Of a stretch of DNA of 64,000 bases, positions 33,371 through 43,636 are shown in pieces. The stretch comes from Helicobacter pylori (GTDB lineage Bacteria > Campylobacterota > Campylobacteria > Campylobacterales > Helicobacteraceae). Positions within the stretch are counted from its first letter, which is position 1. Every line of letters starts with the position of its first letter. The stretch is from contig NZ_CP011486.1 of the NCBI RefSeq assembly GCF_001653455.1, positions 868,001 to 932,000 on the forward strand, read 5' to 3'. A model generated the notes under the pieces. It did not search any database, was not told where the DNA came from, and saw nothing but the letters and a program-made list of their open reading frames with translations. The translations under genes were made by a program, and so were the position numbers.

Positions 33371-34915
33371 TCAAAATTTGAGCGTGAGGTTGGTCATCAT
33401 GTAGCTTCTGTCTTGGTAATTGGCACTGAAATCGCCATCAGGATTATTGAACTTGGGCGCTCCAAAATACCCTGCTTGATAGCCTTTATTGATCCTTGCC
33501 CCATAATAAGTGATCCTAAAGTTAAGGAGAATGGATTCAGTGAATGCATAGCTCGCATTGAATTGCACGGAATATTCATTAGCCCTCCCCACTTGCCCTA
33601 ACGCATTCTTATTCGCATGAGAGATACGCCCAAAAACATGCCATGCAAAACGCTTGTGGATCCCTCCAACAGAAGTGTAAAAAGTGAAAGTGTTCGCATT
33701 AGTGATCGCATCTGCTAACCCATCATAAGCCGTATTATCCCAAAAATCATAGCCAATCATTCCAGCATGCCTAGTCGTTACTGAGATTTCATTACCAATA
33801 TAGGAAGTGTTATTACCCCTTGGCATCGTGTGAGAGCCTAAAAAAGCGTCTGAATTGCCAAAGGTGTTATAAAAGCCAATGGACCAGTTAAAATTATCCC
33901 ACCAAAAAACCTGACGGATGTTTAAAGTAACCCCATTTCTCCCTAACAACGAGCCATGGGGCGTGCTGTCTTCTAAGCTATAAGTTTTTGTCTCTGGGTT
34001 ATACCACCCTCTATAATATAAAGGGAAGGTCGTCATGATCATGCTTTGAGAGCGAAAGCCCACATTTTCAAAATTCCTATTCGTATCATAAACCAGTTTA
34101 AAACCAGGAGCGTTATAAGTCTTAGGCGCAAAATAATAAAAAAATTGAGCGTCTAAACCTTTATAAGAATAAGTCGTGGTGATCCCATGCCAGCCGTAAT
34201 TGATGAAATCGTTGCTGTTACTAGGGTTGCCTCCCTTTTTCAAATAAGGCACGGTCGCAAAAAACTCATAAATCCAAGAGTTGAACGCTAAACCCCTACC
34301 CCAAGAGCTCCACCACCAAAATCTTAACCTTTGCGTTTCAGTCTTATAGGGCTGATAATACACTTCCCACCCCTGATTAGAACCGCTCATAAAATCAATA
34401 TTCGCTTCATAGCGCCCCGCTTTAAACCCAAAAACATCTTTGTAGTCGTATTGCAAAAAAGCGGTATCCACCACATAAGGCCTTGCATGATAGCTCGCTG
34501 ATTGGGAAGTCCCCGCATAAGCAGGACCAAGATACTTATTGAAAAAGTATCCATGATAGCCCCCAATGAAATTTTCTACAATAGAGCCAAAAATCTTCCC
34601 GTTAGCATGGTTAATATCATACTTAGTTTTATCGTAAGGAATGGCTGCAATTGCCCCGCCCAAAGAAACAGAAAGCCTATGGTTTTCAGTGCCTTTGGGG
34701 AGCAAGTTGACTTTGACTTGCGCTAAAGTTACAATATCTATAAAACTTTCAGTAGGATAAATCCCTTTTTTAGTGTTGATTTGAGAATTGTTAAAACCAA
34801 TTTTAGAAAAGTTCTCCACGCGACCACTAAACCGATAATCAAAAGCTTCCACAGGACATAATAAAAACGATAAAAGCGATAAAGAAGAAGTCAGGAAATA
34901 CTTTTCTTGCCTCAT
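33371..34915 (-). CDS. hofG: Outer membrane protein HofG
   Basis: A 514-residue Hof-family outer membrane protein. N-terminus MRQEKYFLTSSLSLLSFLLCPVEAF is a signal peptide, followed by DYRFSGRVENFSKIGFN, the Hof family opening. The rest alternates as a beta-barrel with many aromatic residues and ends NLTLKF, the BAM-type C-terminus. The function of Hof proteins is not established beyond porin-like outer membrane location. A 16-base palindrome lies 50 bases upstream. It ends convergent to the alpAB side of the interval. Confidence 0.88.
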   Translation of the reverse strand: MRQEKYFLTSSLSLLSFLLCPVEAFDYRFSGRVENFSKIGFNNSQINTKKGIYPTESFIDIVTLAQVKVNLLPKGTENHRLSVSLGGAIAAIPYDKTKYDINHANGKIFGSIVENFIGGYHGYFFNKYLGPAYAGTSQSASYHARPYVVDTAFLQYDYKDVFGFKAGRYEANIDFMSGSNQGWEVYYQPYKTETQRLRFWWWSSWGRGLAFNSWIYEFFATVPYLKKGGNPSNSNDFINYGWHGITTTYSYKGLDAQFFYYFAPKTYNAPGFKLVYDTNRNFENVGFRSQSMIMTTFPLYYRGWYNPETKTYSLEDSTPHGSLLGRNGVTLNIRQVFWWDNFNWSIGFYNTFGNSDAFLGSHTMPRGNNTSYIGNEISVTTRHAGMIGYDFWDNTAYDGLADAITNANTFTFYTSVGGIHKRFAWHVFGRISHANKNALGQVGRANEYSVQFNASYAFTESILLNFRITYYGARINKGYQAGYFGAPKFNNPDGDFSANYQDRSYMMTNLTLKF

Positions 34916-34965
34916 TCAACTCTCCCTAATTTTAATTGTAAGTCTTTGTTAATCCTTTTTGTTAG

Positions 34966-34981
34966 GATTATAATTATAATC
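34966..34981. promoter_or_regulatory. Perfect 16-bp palindrome upstream of hofG
   Basis: GATTATAATTATAATC, containing a TATAAT on the hofG strand, 51 bases before the start codon. A dimeric repressor such as Fur or another iron/acid regulator could cover the promoter. The match to the H. pylori Fur consensus is partial. Confidence 0.55.
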
Positions 34982-35238
34982 AAAAACAACTTAAAAATTA
35001 AAATAATTAATTAAAATCCACAACCCTATTTTACAAAAAACAACCCTTGATTATAACTTGGTTTAAAATTAAATAATTAAAATCATATATTTGTTACTTT
35101 TAAAGAATGTCCATTTTTGATTAGACCCACCACACGAAACCCTCATTTTTAGCTTTATTCTTTTTGTATGAGCGCTCTTATTTTTTTACTTTTTGATCGC
35201 TTAAAAGAAAATAGTCCCCCCACACCAACGCTCAAATT
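34982..35238. other. Gap between hofG promoter and frpB2 end, nothing found
   Basis: About 260 bases, A/T-rich, mostly the 3' flank of frpB2. I see no reading frame or clear hairpin. Confidence 0.5.
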
Positions 35239-37680
35239 TTAAAACTTGTAAGAAATTTCAAATCTAGCGTTAAAGCCAGGCTCTGCCATGCCCCTTGCAT
35301 ATTTGTCTTGATTGGGTTCATCAGGGCTCATCACCGGGCTTGCTTGATCAATATATTGTTGGTTAAAAACATTGTTAAACACAGCGTTCAGGCTCAACCC
35401 TTTAAGTTTTTTGTAAGCGGGCTTGTAAGTGACAAAAAAACTGCTCACCCCATAACCGGGCTTATGCACATGAAAAATCCCGGGCGTTTTAGGGCAATTG
35501 CTAGGCCGTCTGTCAATATCCGTAGGGCCGTTACGATAGGGGCTATAAGAGCAATAATCCAAATCAGTAACAAAGCGTGAAAGCCAAGTGATGCTAAGCC
35601 CGGTGCGTGGGATTGCATAGCTTGCCGTTAGAATAAACACATTGCCGGTCGTAGCCGCCAATTCATACACATCAGCGATCAAATGCCCTTTTAAAGAAGG
35701 CCATGATCGCGCCACGCTCAAGCCTAAAGAAAAGCCCTTGTATTTAGCCGTCCCTGAAACTTCATAGCCCGGCACATAAATAATATCTTGTGCGGGCAAG
35801 TTGGTTACAAAAAGCGTTGAAGAAAATTGATTGATGTAATTAGAGATTAATTGGACAAAACCGGTGGCTCTAAAATCAAAATACTGACTGCTGTATTCGG
35901 TGTTAAATTCCACATTTTGCCCAATTTCTGGCTTTAGATTTCGGTTATAGCGCAAATTGTCTTGACGCATCCACACCAAGCCTCCAGGCATAGGGCCTCT
36001 AGTAACATACGCATAAGAAAGCCTGAAATTCAAATTTTCTAAAGGCGAGACATTCAAAGCCGCGCTAGGGCTAAACCCTTGGGTTATGTGCAATTGCCAA
36101 TCTTTATCCACTAAAGTATAGACATCATAACGAGTCCCTGCTCCTAAAGTAACCATAGGGTGCAAAGTGTAGTTCGCTTGTGCATACACCCCAACCACAT
36201 TTGCAGTAGCGCCATTCCGTTGGCAGCGCCCGTTCATGTTAGGATCATTGGGTCCTGTAATCCTTAAGCAAGCGTCAGGGGCATCGCCCGGTTTGACTAA
36301 TTCGCTATCAGGGATCGCTTTATCAAAAGTGGTTAAATTTTGATAATTCAACCCGTATTCCAAAAGATTGTCATTCTTATGGTCTATGGTGTGGATCACA
36401 TTCGCATTAAACCCGGAATTGATGATGAATAAATTTTTATTAGCGACAACAGACCCCCCTCCAAGGCTTTTAAAAGTAATGGCACAAGTTTGTTTAATAG
36501 CATCATAAATACCCCCTTGAGCCACGCATTTGTTTTCTTCATTTTGAGAGGGTTGTAAGCTTGGGGCAAAAGGAATGATGGTCGCTATGTCATTAGGCCT
36601 GAAAAGAGGGTCAATTTGGACATTCCTAACGCTCGTATAACCATTAATTTTTAATTTAGGATCGCCAAAACGACTCCCCCCTTCTCTTTCATAATTCAAA
36701 CTCACATTATGCACTAAATTGACGCTATAAGTTTTAAACAAACTAGCGTCATTTTCAAACAAACAATCGCTAGGGTTTTTCTCGTTTGGGAAAGCGTTAA
36801 AATCACCGCAAGAATAGGGCAAAAAAGTGCCTGTAAAATTCGCTCTTAAAGGGCGGTTAGCGTTATCTCTGGTCATGTTATAACTGAGCGTTAGGGTATC
36901 TCTTTCGCTCAAATAACCATTGATTTTAGCCATCACATTGTTTTGCTCGCTAGGACTTGCTGTAACTTTATTATCCGCTTTAGGGTCAAAAAGATTTTTC
37001 ATCGCATTATCCCCATCACGATAATAAAAGATATTTTGATGCGTGTAATACAAAAGAACATCAAAATGATTATGACGATAAGCGCCCATCACGGTTTCTC
37101 TATCCCCAAAGTTGGTTAAAAAAGTTGCAGCCCCGCTTATCGCATAATCTTTACCCTTAGGGATAAAATCATTCGCGCTTTTAGTTTCCATTTTAATCGC
37201 GCCAATTAAAGCCATAGGCCCTGCGCTCGCTTGAGCCGCTCCTTTAGTAACCACCACGCTTTTAAGCATTCCAGGATCAATAATCGTATTGCCTTGATGC
37301 CCATAGCTCGCGCCCATTTGCGCCGCGCCATCCACCGTAACCCTAGCCAATCTGTCTTCAATACCGCGCACATAAATTTTTTGCGCTATGACCGCGCCAC
37401 CGCCCACATTGATATTAGGGTTTCTCCTAAACATGTCGCTGATTTGGTTGGCTTGCCTTCTTTCTAATTCTTTACTTGAAATGGTTGTCTGGTTGTTGTA
37501 ATTAAAGATTTTAGCCGCTTGAGTGGTAACCTTGCCTAGAGTGTGTTGGGTGTTCTTATCTTTTTTTCTTTCTGCCTTTCTTTCTTCTTTTTCTTCTTCT
37601 TTGGCTTCTGCTTCAAACATTCCTAATAAGGACAAAAAAATAGAAAAACTACAATATTTCCTGAAACGCTTATCGTTCAT
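35239..37680 (-). CDS. frpB2: TonB-dependent outer membrane iron/haem receptor FrpB2
   Basis: An 813-residue receptor. After the signal peptide (about residues 1-27) comes an unusual Glu/Lys/Arg-rich spacer (EEEKEERKAERKKDK), then the TonB-box region and the plug domain (about residues 55-180: SSKELERRQANQISDMFRRNPNI, YVRGIEDRLARVTVDGAAQ, MLKSVVVTKGAAQASAGPMALIGAI), and a 22-strand barrel ending ARFEISYKF with the TonB receptor C-terminal pattern GLSLNAVFNNVFNQQYIDQA. FrpB proteins bind haem or haemoglobin. The gene is full length; in strain 26695 I recall two pieces. A Fur-like palindrome lies upstream. Confidence 0.93.
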   Translation of the reverse strand: MNDKRFRKYCSFSIFLSLLGMFEAEAKEEEKEERKAERKKDKNTQHTLGKVTTQAAKIFNYNNQTTISSKELERRQANQISDMFRRNPNINVGGGAVIAQKIYVRGIEDRLARVTVDGAAQMGASYGHQGNTIIDPGMLKSVVVTKGAAQASAGPMALIGAIKMETKSANDFIPKGKDYAISGAATFLTNFGDRETVMGAYRHNHFDVLLYYTHQNIFYYRDGDNAMKNLFDPKADNKVTASPSEQNNVMAKINGYLSERDTLTLSYNMTRDNANRPLRANFTGTFLPYSCGDFNAFPNEKNPSDCLFENDASLFKTYSVNLVHNVSLNYEREGGSRFGDPKLKINGYTSVRNVQIDPLFRPNDIATIIPFAPSLQPSQNEENKCVAQGGIYDAIKQTCAITFKSLGGGSVVANKNLFIINSGFNANVIHTIDHKNDNLLEYGLNYQNLTTFDKAIPDSELVKPGDAPDACLRITGPNDPNMNGRCQRNGATANVVGVYAQANYTLHPMVTLGAGTRYDVYTLVDKDWQLHITQGFSPSAALNVSPLENLNFRLSYAYVTRGPMPGGLVWMRQDNLRYNRNLKPEIGQNVEFNTEYSSQYFDFRATGFVQLISNYINQFSSTLFVTNLPAQDIIYVPGYEVSGTAKYKGFSLGLSVARSWPSLKGHLIADVYELAATTGNVFILTASYAIPRTGLSITWLSRFVTDLDYCSYSPYRNGPTDIDRRPSNCPKTPGIFHVHKPGYGVSSFFVTYKPAYKKLKGLSLNAVFNNVFNQQYIDQASPVMSPDEPNQDKYARGMAEPGFNARFEISYKF

Positions 37681-37698
37681 TCTTAAAATCCTATTTAT

Positions 37699-37737
37699 AA
37701 TAATTATTGTTTTTTAAAAAACAAAAGTGTTATTATA
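37699..37737 (-). promoter_or_regulatory. frpB2 promoter with Fur-like operator
   Basis: TATAAT on the minus strand at 37737-37732, and the palindrome AATAATTATT (37699-37708) inside TATAATAATTATTG just downstream of the predicted start. H. pylori Fur boxes are built from TAATAAT-ATTATTA repeats, so iron repression is likely. Confidence 0.5.
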
Positions 37738-37779
37738 ACTAAAAAAGTGTTATTTTTTGGACAAGATTTTTCTCGGTTA

Positions 37780-37930
37780 CTTTATTTTATGGTATAAAAA
37801 CTCATTTCCTTAAGGGGATAGGGTGTGTTTTGCACTTAACTCTCCCCCTTAAGAAACCCCCTAGCCCGAGAAGACCGCTTTTTTAAGAAATTATCACTTG
37901 ACTAGCGTCAAGCTCTTTTATTGATAATTT
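37780..37930 (+). repeat. Intergenic repeat R1, copy c
   Basis: TTATGGTATAAAAACTC, CTTAAGGGGATAGGG with CTCCCCCTTAAG (9-bp stem CTTAAGGGG/CCCCTTAAG), CCCCCT, GAAGACCGCTTT, then TTATCACTTGACTAGCGTCAAGCTC. The last hairpin has CTTGAC/GTCAAG where copies a and b have GCTTGC/GCAAGC: both sides changed so that pairing is kept. It ends at the tsaC-like gene. Confidence 0.72.
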
Positions 37931-38362
37931 TTATCTTATTCTCACTTTTTTATTTTTATAGAGTTTGAATATTTTAGAGCTAGCGCTTTCAAACAAACCC
38001 CTTTCATCGCTCACAATCACATCAGCGAGATTGGAAGCGATCTCTTTATCATAAGCGCATTGGGTGAGGTTGGCTGAAGTGCTATAAAGCGTTTTAAAAC
38101 GCTTTAAAAAATCCCCATGCCTACCCTTAATCACACGAACAGCCTTTGAATTAGGATAAATAAAAGTGGTTTTAGCGCTTCTTCTAATGAGGTTTTTAAA
38201 GGCATTGGGTGCGCGCACTAGGCTTTTTAAAGTGGTAAAATCAGCACTTTCTATTAAAACGCTTTTGTTTTTAGGGCGTTTTTTTAAAGTGTTGAGTTTT
38301 TCGCTATCTTTAGAAAGCAAGCCGATAGTGGTATCGCTTTGAGCCAAATACACTAACGCCAT
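37931..38362 (-). CDS. tsaC: Sua5/YrdC-family protein, likely threonylcarbamoyl-AMP synthase (TsaC)
   Basis: A 143-residue YrdC-fold protein. MALVYLAQSDTTIGLLSKD matches the family opening that binds ATP and threonine, KKRPKNKSVLI gives the KRP motif, and TLYSTSANLTQC the STSAN motif. The family makes the intermediate for the t6A modification of tRNA. It is clearly shorter than typical members (about 190-200 residues), and some conserved C-terminal residues are absent, so activity is not certain. Start ATG 38362 lies five bases after the carB stop, so it is read with carB. Position HP0918. Confidence 0.78.
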   Translation of the reverse strand: MALVYLAQSDTTIGLLSKDSEKLNTLKKRPKNKSVLIESADFTTLKSLVRAPNAFKNLIRRSAKTTFIYPNSKAVRVIKGRHGDFLKRFKTLYSTSANLTQCAYDKEIASNLADVIVSDERGLFESASSKIFKLYKNKKVRIR

Positions 38363-38366
38363 CAAA

Positions 38367-41300
38367 TTATTTTAAATAATCTTGTAAGGCCAATAGTGCA
38401 TCTTCTTTGGGACTTTCTTCTAGGGCTAAAAGCAAGACTTCTATCGCGCTTAAAGTGGTGAAGTAACTCACATGGTTTTTAAGCACAGAAGCGCGAATGA
38501 GCTTGGCGTCATCTTGAGATTTGTGATCGCTGGTGTTGATAGCCATACTGATTTCCCCATTCATCATCAAGTCCATGATATTGGGGCGGCCCTCAGAGAT
38601 TTTAAGCACTTTTAAAGACTTTACCCCGGCTTTTTCTAAAGCTTTATGCGTGCCTTCTGTGGTGCACAATTCAAAGCCCAACTCAACCAAGCGCTTCATT
38701 AAAACGCATGCTTCTTCTTTGTCCTTATCTTTAACAGAGACAAAAATAAGCCCCTTGTTTTTAATCGGGTTAAAGCAAGCCGTTTGCGCCTTGAAAAAAG
38801 CAAGCCCTAAAGATCTAGCAATCCCCATCACTTCGCCGGTGCTTTTCATCTCAGGCCCTAAAATCAAATCCGATCCATAAAGTTTATTAAAGGGGAAAAC
38901 CGCTTCTTTTAAAGCCACAAAATGGGGCATTTTAGGCTTATAAACGCCTTTAGAATACTCTACTATATTTTTTTTATCATAAAACTTAAGGGCTTCTTTC
39001 AAATCTTCTAACACCATCACCCTAGTCGCTACTTTGGCTAAAGGAACGCCTAAAGCCTTGCTTAAAAAAGGCACGGTCCTACTGGCCCTGGGATTGACTT
39101 CAATCAAATAAAGCGCGTTTTCATACACAGCAAATTGGATATTCAATAGCCCCACTACGCCCAAATGCAAAGCGATTTTCACGCTCACTTGTTCAATTTC
39201 ATCTAAAATTTTAGGGCTTAGATTAGAAGGGATAAAGCAAGCGGAATCGCCTGAATGGATTCCGGCCTCTTCAATATGCTGCAAAATGCCGGCAATATAG
39301 ACTTCTTTTTTATCGCAAATCGCATCCACATCTAATTCAATCGCTTTTTCTAAAAACTTATCAATAAGGAGAGGGTTTTTAGGGCTAATCTCTAAAGAAT
39401 GCGTTATGCTTTCTAAATAATGGTGCAATTCTTCAATATTTTCTAAAATTTGCATGTGTTGTCCCCCTAGCACATAACTAGGGCGCACAATGATAGGGAA
39501 ACCAATCACATTAGCAATGCTATAAGCTTCATCAACACTTTTAGCCATGCCGTTTTCAGGCTGCTTGATGTCAAGCTCTTTTAAAAAGAGGGAAAATTTT
39601 TCTCTGTCTTCTGCAATATCAATCACTTTAAAAGGCGTGCCAATAATGGGCGCTTGCATTTTGGCTAAATCTTTAGCGAGTTTTAAAGGGGTTTGTCCTC
39701 CAAAATGCACGATAATGCCATCCACTTGTTCTCTTTGAATGATGGTTTTCACGCATTCAAAATGAATGGGTTCAAAATAGAGCGTATCGCTGGTATCATA
39801 ATCCGTGCTAACGGTTTCTGGATTGCAATTGAGCATGACGCTTTTAATGTTTAAATCCTTTAAAGCAAAGCTTGCATGCACGCAACAATAATCAAATTCA
39901 ATGCCTTGACCAATGCGATTAGGTCCAGAGCCTATGATTAAAATTTTCTTTTCTTTCTTTTCTTCCTTTTTTAAAATGGGGGGCAAAGGGTTAGGGGCAT
40001 AGGTGGAATACAAATAAGGCGTGAGCGATAAAAACTCCGCCGCGCAAGTGTCCACTTCTTCAAAATTGGGCGTGATTTGCAAATTGATTCTGGCTAATTC
40101 CACTTCAAAAGGGCTAACCTCTAAATTTTCATTTTCTTTGATTTTAGCGGCAATCCTTGCATCGCTAAAGCCTAAATTTTTAAGCCCTCTTAATTTTTTG
40201 GCGTCCGTTAAAACGCTAGAATTAATGCTTTCTTCTGCTTTGACTAGCTTTTGAATTTGAGATAAAAACCACCTGTCAATCTGGCACAATTCAAACACTT
40301 CATCTACAGAAACGCCGAGCCTGAACGCATCAGCGATATAGAGCAAGCGTTTGGGATTGGGCCGGCGGATTTCCTTTTTTATAGTTTCTAAATCTTTACT
40401 TAAAGACTCAAACCCTAGCCAATTGTTTTCCAAAGAGCATAACGCTTTTTGTAAGGCTTCTAAGAAATTCCCCCCTATGGCCATCACTTCGCCAATGCTT
40501 TTCATAGAGGTCCCTAAAGTGCTAGAAACACCGGCAAATTTTTCAAACGCAAAGCGAGGGATTTTGACCACAATATAATCCAAACTAGGCTCAAAACTCG
40601 CCGGGGTGTTGGTAATATCGTTTTTGATTTCATCTAAACTAAAGCCCACCGCAAGCATGGTAGCCACTTTTGCAATAGGAAAACCGGTCGCTTTTGACGC
40701 TAGCGCAGAACTGCGGCTCACTCGTGGGTTCATTTCAATCACGACCATTCTTAAAGTCTCTGGGTGGATCGCAAATTGCACATTGCTCCCGCCCGTATCC
40801 ACGCCAATTTCTCTCAAAATCGCAAAACTCGCATCGCGCATGCGTTGGTATTCTTTATCGGTTAAAGTCAGGCTTGGAGCGATGGTGATGCTATCGCCGG
40901 TATGAACGCCCATGGGATCAATGTTTTCAATACAGCACACGATGATGCAATTGTCCTTGCTGTCTCGTATGACTTCCATTTCGTATTCTTTCCAACCCAA
41001 TAAGGACTCTTCAATCAAAATTTCATTAATAGGCGAAGCGTCTAGGGCGTTTTTAGCCAATTCTTGAAATTCTTCAATATTATAAGCGACCCCACTCCCT
41101 CCCCCAGCCAGCGTGAAACTCGCTCTGATAATGGCTGGAAAACCAATTTCATTAATGGCTTCTAGGGCTTCTAGCTCGTTATAAGCGTAACGCCCTTTAG
41201 GCAAATCCATCCCGATTTTTAACATCGCTTCTTTGAAAGCCTGCCTGTCTTCGCCTTTTTTAATCGCTTCAATCTTAGCCCCTAAAAGCTCCACGCCTTC

Positions 41301-41624
41301 TAACATGCCCTTTTGGTGCATTTGCATGACCGCATTCAAAGCGGTTTGCCCGCCCATTGTGGGTAAAATAGCGTCAATCTTTTCTTTTTTAATGATAGCG
41401 GCGATATTTTCTGGGGTGATGGGCTGGATATAAGTTTGATGAGAAAATTCAGGGTCAGTCATCACGGTGGCTGGGTTAGAATTGATTAAGATCACTCTAT
41501 AACCTAAAGATTTTAAGGTTTTACAGCTTTGAGTCCCTGAGTAGTCAAATTCGCAAGCTTGCCCGATCACAATAGGGCCTGAGCCTATCAATAGAATATT
41601 GGAAATATCGGTGCGTTTAGGCAT
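38367..41624 (-). CDS. carB: Carbamoyl-phosphate synthase large subunit CarB
   Basis: A 1085-residue enzyme from ATG 41624 (AAGGA seven bases upstream; a TTG six bases earlier is not needed). It makes carbamoyl phosphate for arginine and pyrimidines with CarA. Two homologous halves: carboxyphosphate domain with [20 protein letters not shown] and GGGSGVAYN, and carbamoylphosphate domain with [19 protein letters not shown] and [11 protein letters not shown]-grasp motifs are present in both. The C-terminal allosteric domain (residues about 940-1085) ends the protein. Length and motifs are canonical. Confidence 0.97.
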   Translation of the reverse strand: MPKRTDISNILLIGSGPIVIGQACEFDYSGTQSCKTLKSLGYRVILINSNPATVMTDPEFSHQTYIQPITPENIAAIIKKEKIDAILPTMGGQTALNAVMQMHQKGMLEGVELLGAKIEAIKKGEDRQAFKEAMLKIGMDLPKGRYAYNELEALEAINEIGFPAIIRASFTLAGGGSGVAYNIEEFQELAKNALDASPINEILIEESLLGWKEYEMEVIRDSKDNCIIVCCIENIDPMGVHTGDSITIAPSLTLTDKEYQRMRDASFAILREIGVDTGGSNVQFAIHPETLRMVVIEMNPRVSRSSALASKATGFPIAKVATMLAVGFSLDEIKNDITNTPASFEPSLDYIVVKIPRFAFEKFAGVSSTLGTSMKSIGEVMAIGGNFLEALQKALCSLENNWLGFESLSKDLETIKKEIRRPNPKRLLYIADAFRLGVSVDEVFELCQIDRWFLSQIQKLVKAEESINSSVLTDAKKLRGLKNLGFSDARIAAKIKENENLEVSPFEVELARINLQITPNFEEVDTCAAEFLSLTPYLYSTYAPNPLPPILKKEEKKEKKILIIGSGPNRIGQGIEFDYCCVHASFALKDLNIKSVMLNCNPETVSTDYDTSDTLYFEPIHFECVKTIIQREQVDGIIVHFGGQTPLKLAKDLAKMQAPIIGTPFKVIDIAEDREKFSLFLKELDIKQPENGMAKSVDEAYSIANVIGFPIIVRPSYVLGGQHMQILENIEELHHYLESITHSLEISPKNPLLIDKFLEKAIELDVDAICDKKEVYIAGILQHIEEAGIHSGDSACFIPSNLSPKILDEIEQVSVKIALHLGVVGLLNIQFAVYENALYLIEVNPRASRTVPFLSKALGVPLAKVATRVMVLEDLKEALKFYDKKNIVEYSKGVYKPKMPHFVALKEAVFPFNKLYGSDLILGPEMKSTGEVMGIARSLGLAFFKAQTACFNPIKNKGLIFVSVKDKDKEEACVLMKRLVELGFELCTTEGTHKALEKAGVKSLKVLKISEGRPNIMDLMMNGEISMAINTSDHKSQDDAKLIRASVLKNHVSYFTTLSAIEVLLLALEESPKEDALLALQDYLK

Positions 41625-41721
41625 GAACAATCCTTAAAAAAGAAAATATAAACGAAGCGTTATCAATGTTAAAATATTTTTAAGTTGGGTTTTTGCGTTA
41701 TTTCCCCCCTATTTTTTCAAA

Positions 41722-42414
41722 CTATTTGTCTCTGTCTGAAAAAATACCAATGATTTGCAAGATGGAAATAAAGACATTCAAAAAGTCTAAATACAAGCTC
41801 ACCGCCGCATCAATGGGGCTATCATACATGCCTTTGACAATGTTTTGAGTGTCATAAGCGATATAAAGGCTGAATAAAACCGCACTCGCTCCCGCAATGA
41901 CGACTTGAAACATAGGACTACCCAAAAACAAGTTAATGAGCGAACACACCACCACCACGATCAAAGCGATAAAGAGCATTTTACCCATATTCGCTAAGTC
42001 GTTTTTAGTCTTAAGCGCATACACGCTCATCAAACCAAAAACAATAGTCGTCATGCCTAAAGCTTGCCAGATCGCTCCTAAACCAGCTTTTGCAATCACC
42101 ATACCCAACAAAGGAACTAAAGTAACCCCTGATAACGCAGTGAAAGCAAAGAGCATGAAGAGATTCAACCCAGGTTTGGATTTAGAAAACATCAAACCAA
42201 AAAACGCCGCAATTTCAGCGATAAAAAATACCCATTTATACTGCACTACGGCTTGAAAATTCATTAAACCCAATAACGCTCCAACAGTCGCTAGTAACAA
42301 GCTACCCGCAAAGAACTTATAAGTCGTTTTAACAAAATTCACTAGCTCGCTTTCATGCAATAAAGAATCTTCTGCATACGCACTGCGAGAATTCGCTCTG
42401 TCATACAACGCCAT
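41722..42414 (-). CDS. Bax inhibitor-1/YccA family membrane protein
   Basis: A 230-residue integral membrane protein with about seven hydrophobic helices after a polar N-terminus (residues 1-30). The C-terminal BI-1 signature SLYIAYDTQNIVKGMYDSPIDAAVSLYLDFLNVFISILQIIG contains the Asp pair that acts as calcium and pH sensor in this family. Proteins of the group are leak-type ion channels or FtsH-modulating membrane proteins; the substrate in H. pylori is unknown. Divergent from gapA. Confidence 0.9.
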   Translation of the reverse strand: MALYDRANSRSAYAEDSLLHESELVNFVKTTYKFFAGSLLLATVGALLGLMNFQAVVQYKWVFFIAEIAAFFGLMFSKSKPGLNLFMLFAFTALSGVTLVPLLGMVIAKAGLGAIWQALGMTTIVFGLMSVYALKTKNDLANMGKMLFIALIVVVVCSLINLFLGSPMFQVVIAGASAVLFSLYIAYDTQNIVKGMYDSPIDAAVSLYLDFLNVFISILQIIGIFSDRDK

Positions 42415-42474
42415 GTCTTACTCCTTGAATTCAACTCAATAAATAATTTTAATTAACCCTATAGCTAGGTCCAA

Positions 42475-42480
42475 TATAAT
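42475..42480 (+). promoter_or_regulatory. Promoter -10 of gapA
   Basis: Perfect TATAAT 79 bases before the gapA ATG chosen here, in the region between the divergent BI-1 family gene and gapA. Confidence 0.55.
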
Positions 42481-42558
42481 AGCGCAAAATGTAGTAAAAT
42501 ACCAAACAAAACCCCCTAAAAATTGAAATTGAAGTCTAAAAATAGGATAATAGTTACG

Positions 42559-43557
42559 ATGAAAATTTTTATCAATGGATTTGGCCGCATTGGGCGATGC
42601 GTTTTAAGAGCGATTTTGGAGCGTAGCGACACAACTCCCCCTTTAGAAGTGATAGGCATCAACGACCCTGCTAATTGGGAAATTTTGGCTTATCTTTTGG
42701 AGCATGACAGCGTGCATGGGCTACTTTTTAAAGAAGTGCATTACTCTAATCATAAACTTATTATCGGATCGTTAGAAATCCCTGTTTTTAGTGGCATTAA
42801 AGACTTAAAGGGTGTGGATGTTATCATAGAGTGTTCTGGGAAATTTTTAGAGCCTAAAATGTTAGAAAATTACCTTTTGCTTGGGGCTAAAAAGGTGCTT
42901 TTATCCGCTCCCTTTATCGGCGAATACGATGAGAAACAATACCCTACTTTAGTCTATGGCATCAATCATTCCCTCTATCAAAATCAAGCCATTGTTTCTA
43001 ACGCCTCTTGCACGACTAACGCTATCGCGCCCATTTGCGCGATTTTAGATAAAGCTTTTAGTATTAAAGAGGGCATGCTAACGACCATTCACAGCTACAC
43101 GAGCGATCAAAAACTCATTGATCTAGCCCACCCTTTAGACAAACGGCGCTCTAGAGCGGCTGCAAGCAACATTATCCCCACAAGCACTAAAGCCGCTCTA
43201 GCCTTGCATAAAGTCTTACCCAATCTCAAAAATAAAATGCATGGGCATAGCGTGAGGGTGCCTAGCCTTGATGTTTCCATGATAGATTTGAGCTTGTTTT
43301 TGGAAAAAAAAGCTCCTAAAGAGTCAATCAATGAATTATTAATAAAAGCTTCAAAAGGGGCTTTAAAAGGCGTGTTAGAGATAGATTTGAAAGAAAGGGT
43401 CAGCTCTGATTTTATTTCTAACCCGCATAGCGTCATTGTCGCGCCTGATTTGACTTTCACGCTAGAGAATATGGTCAAAATCATGGGGTGGTATGATAAT
43501 GAATGGGGGTATTCTAATCGTTTGGTGGATATGGCGCGGTTTATGTGTCATTATTGA
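42559..43557 (+). CDS. gapA: Glyceraldehyde-3-phosphate dehydrogenase
   Basis: A 332-residue enzyme from ATG 42559, which begins [15 protein letters not shown], the family start; twelve in-frame codons upstream are unlikely to be coding. NAD-binding GFGRIG is at residues 7-12. The catalytic Cys is in [12 protein letters not shown] and His in the [12 protein letters not shown]-type segment ([10 protein letters not shown]). The C-terminal [15 protein letters not shown] is the usual ending. It works in glycolysis/gluconeogenesis; H. pylori has a second GapDH gene elsewhere. Confidence 0.95.
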   Translation: MKIFINGFGRIGRCVLRAILERSDTTPPLEVIGINDPANWEILAYLLEHDSVHGLLFKEVHYSNHKLIIGSLEIPVFSGIKDLKGVDVIIECSGKFLEPKMLENYLLLGAKKVLLSAPFIGEYDEKQYPTLVYGINHSLYQNQAIVSNASCTTNAIAPICAILDKAFSIKEGMLTTIHSYTSDQKLIDLAHPLDKRRSRAAASNIIPTSTKAALALHKVLPNLKNKMHGHSVRVPSLDVSMIDLSLFLEKKAPKESINELLIKASKGALKGVLEIDLKERVSSDFISNPHSVIVAPDLTFTLENMVKIMGWYDNEWGYSNRLVDMARFMCHY

Positions 43558-43599
43558 GTCATTTTGCGAATCTTTTTGAGCTTGTTTAACATTAAATTG

Positions 43600-43605
43600 T
43601 ATAAT
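43600..43605 (+). promoter_or_regulatory. Promoter -10 of vlpC
   Basis: Perfect TATAAT 31 bases before the vlpC ATG. The run TTGTATAATG also provides TG in the extended -10 area. Confidence 0.55.
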
Positions 43606-43636
43606 GTGGGATTTACAAAAACGATTGAGGTTTTAA

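Noticed and set aside
40021-40905. Plus-strand frames within carB
   Set aside because: All are complements of conserved CarB motifs; no independent evidence of coding.
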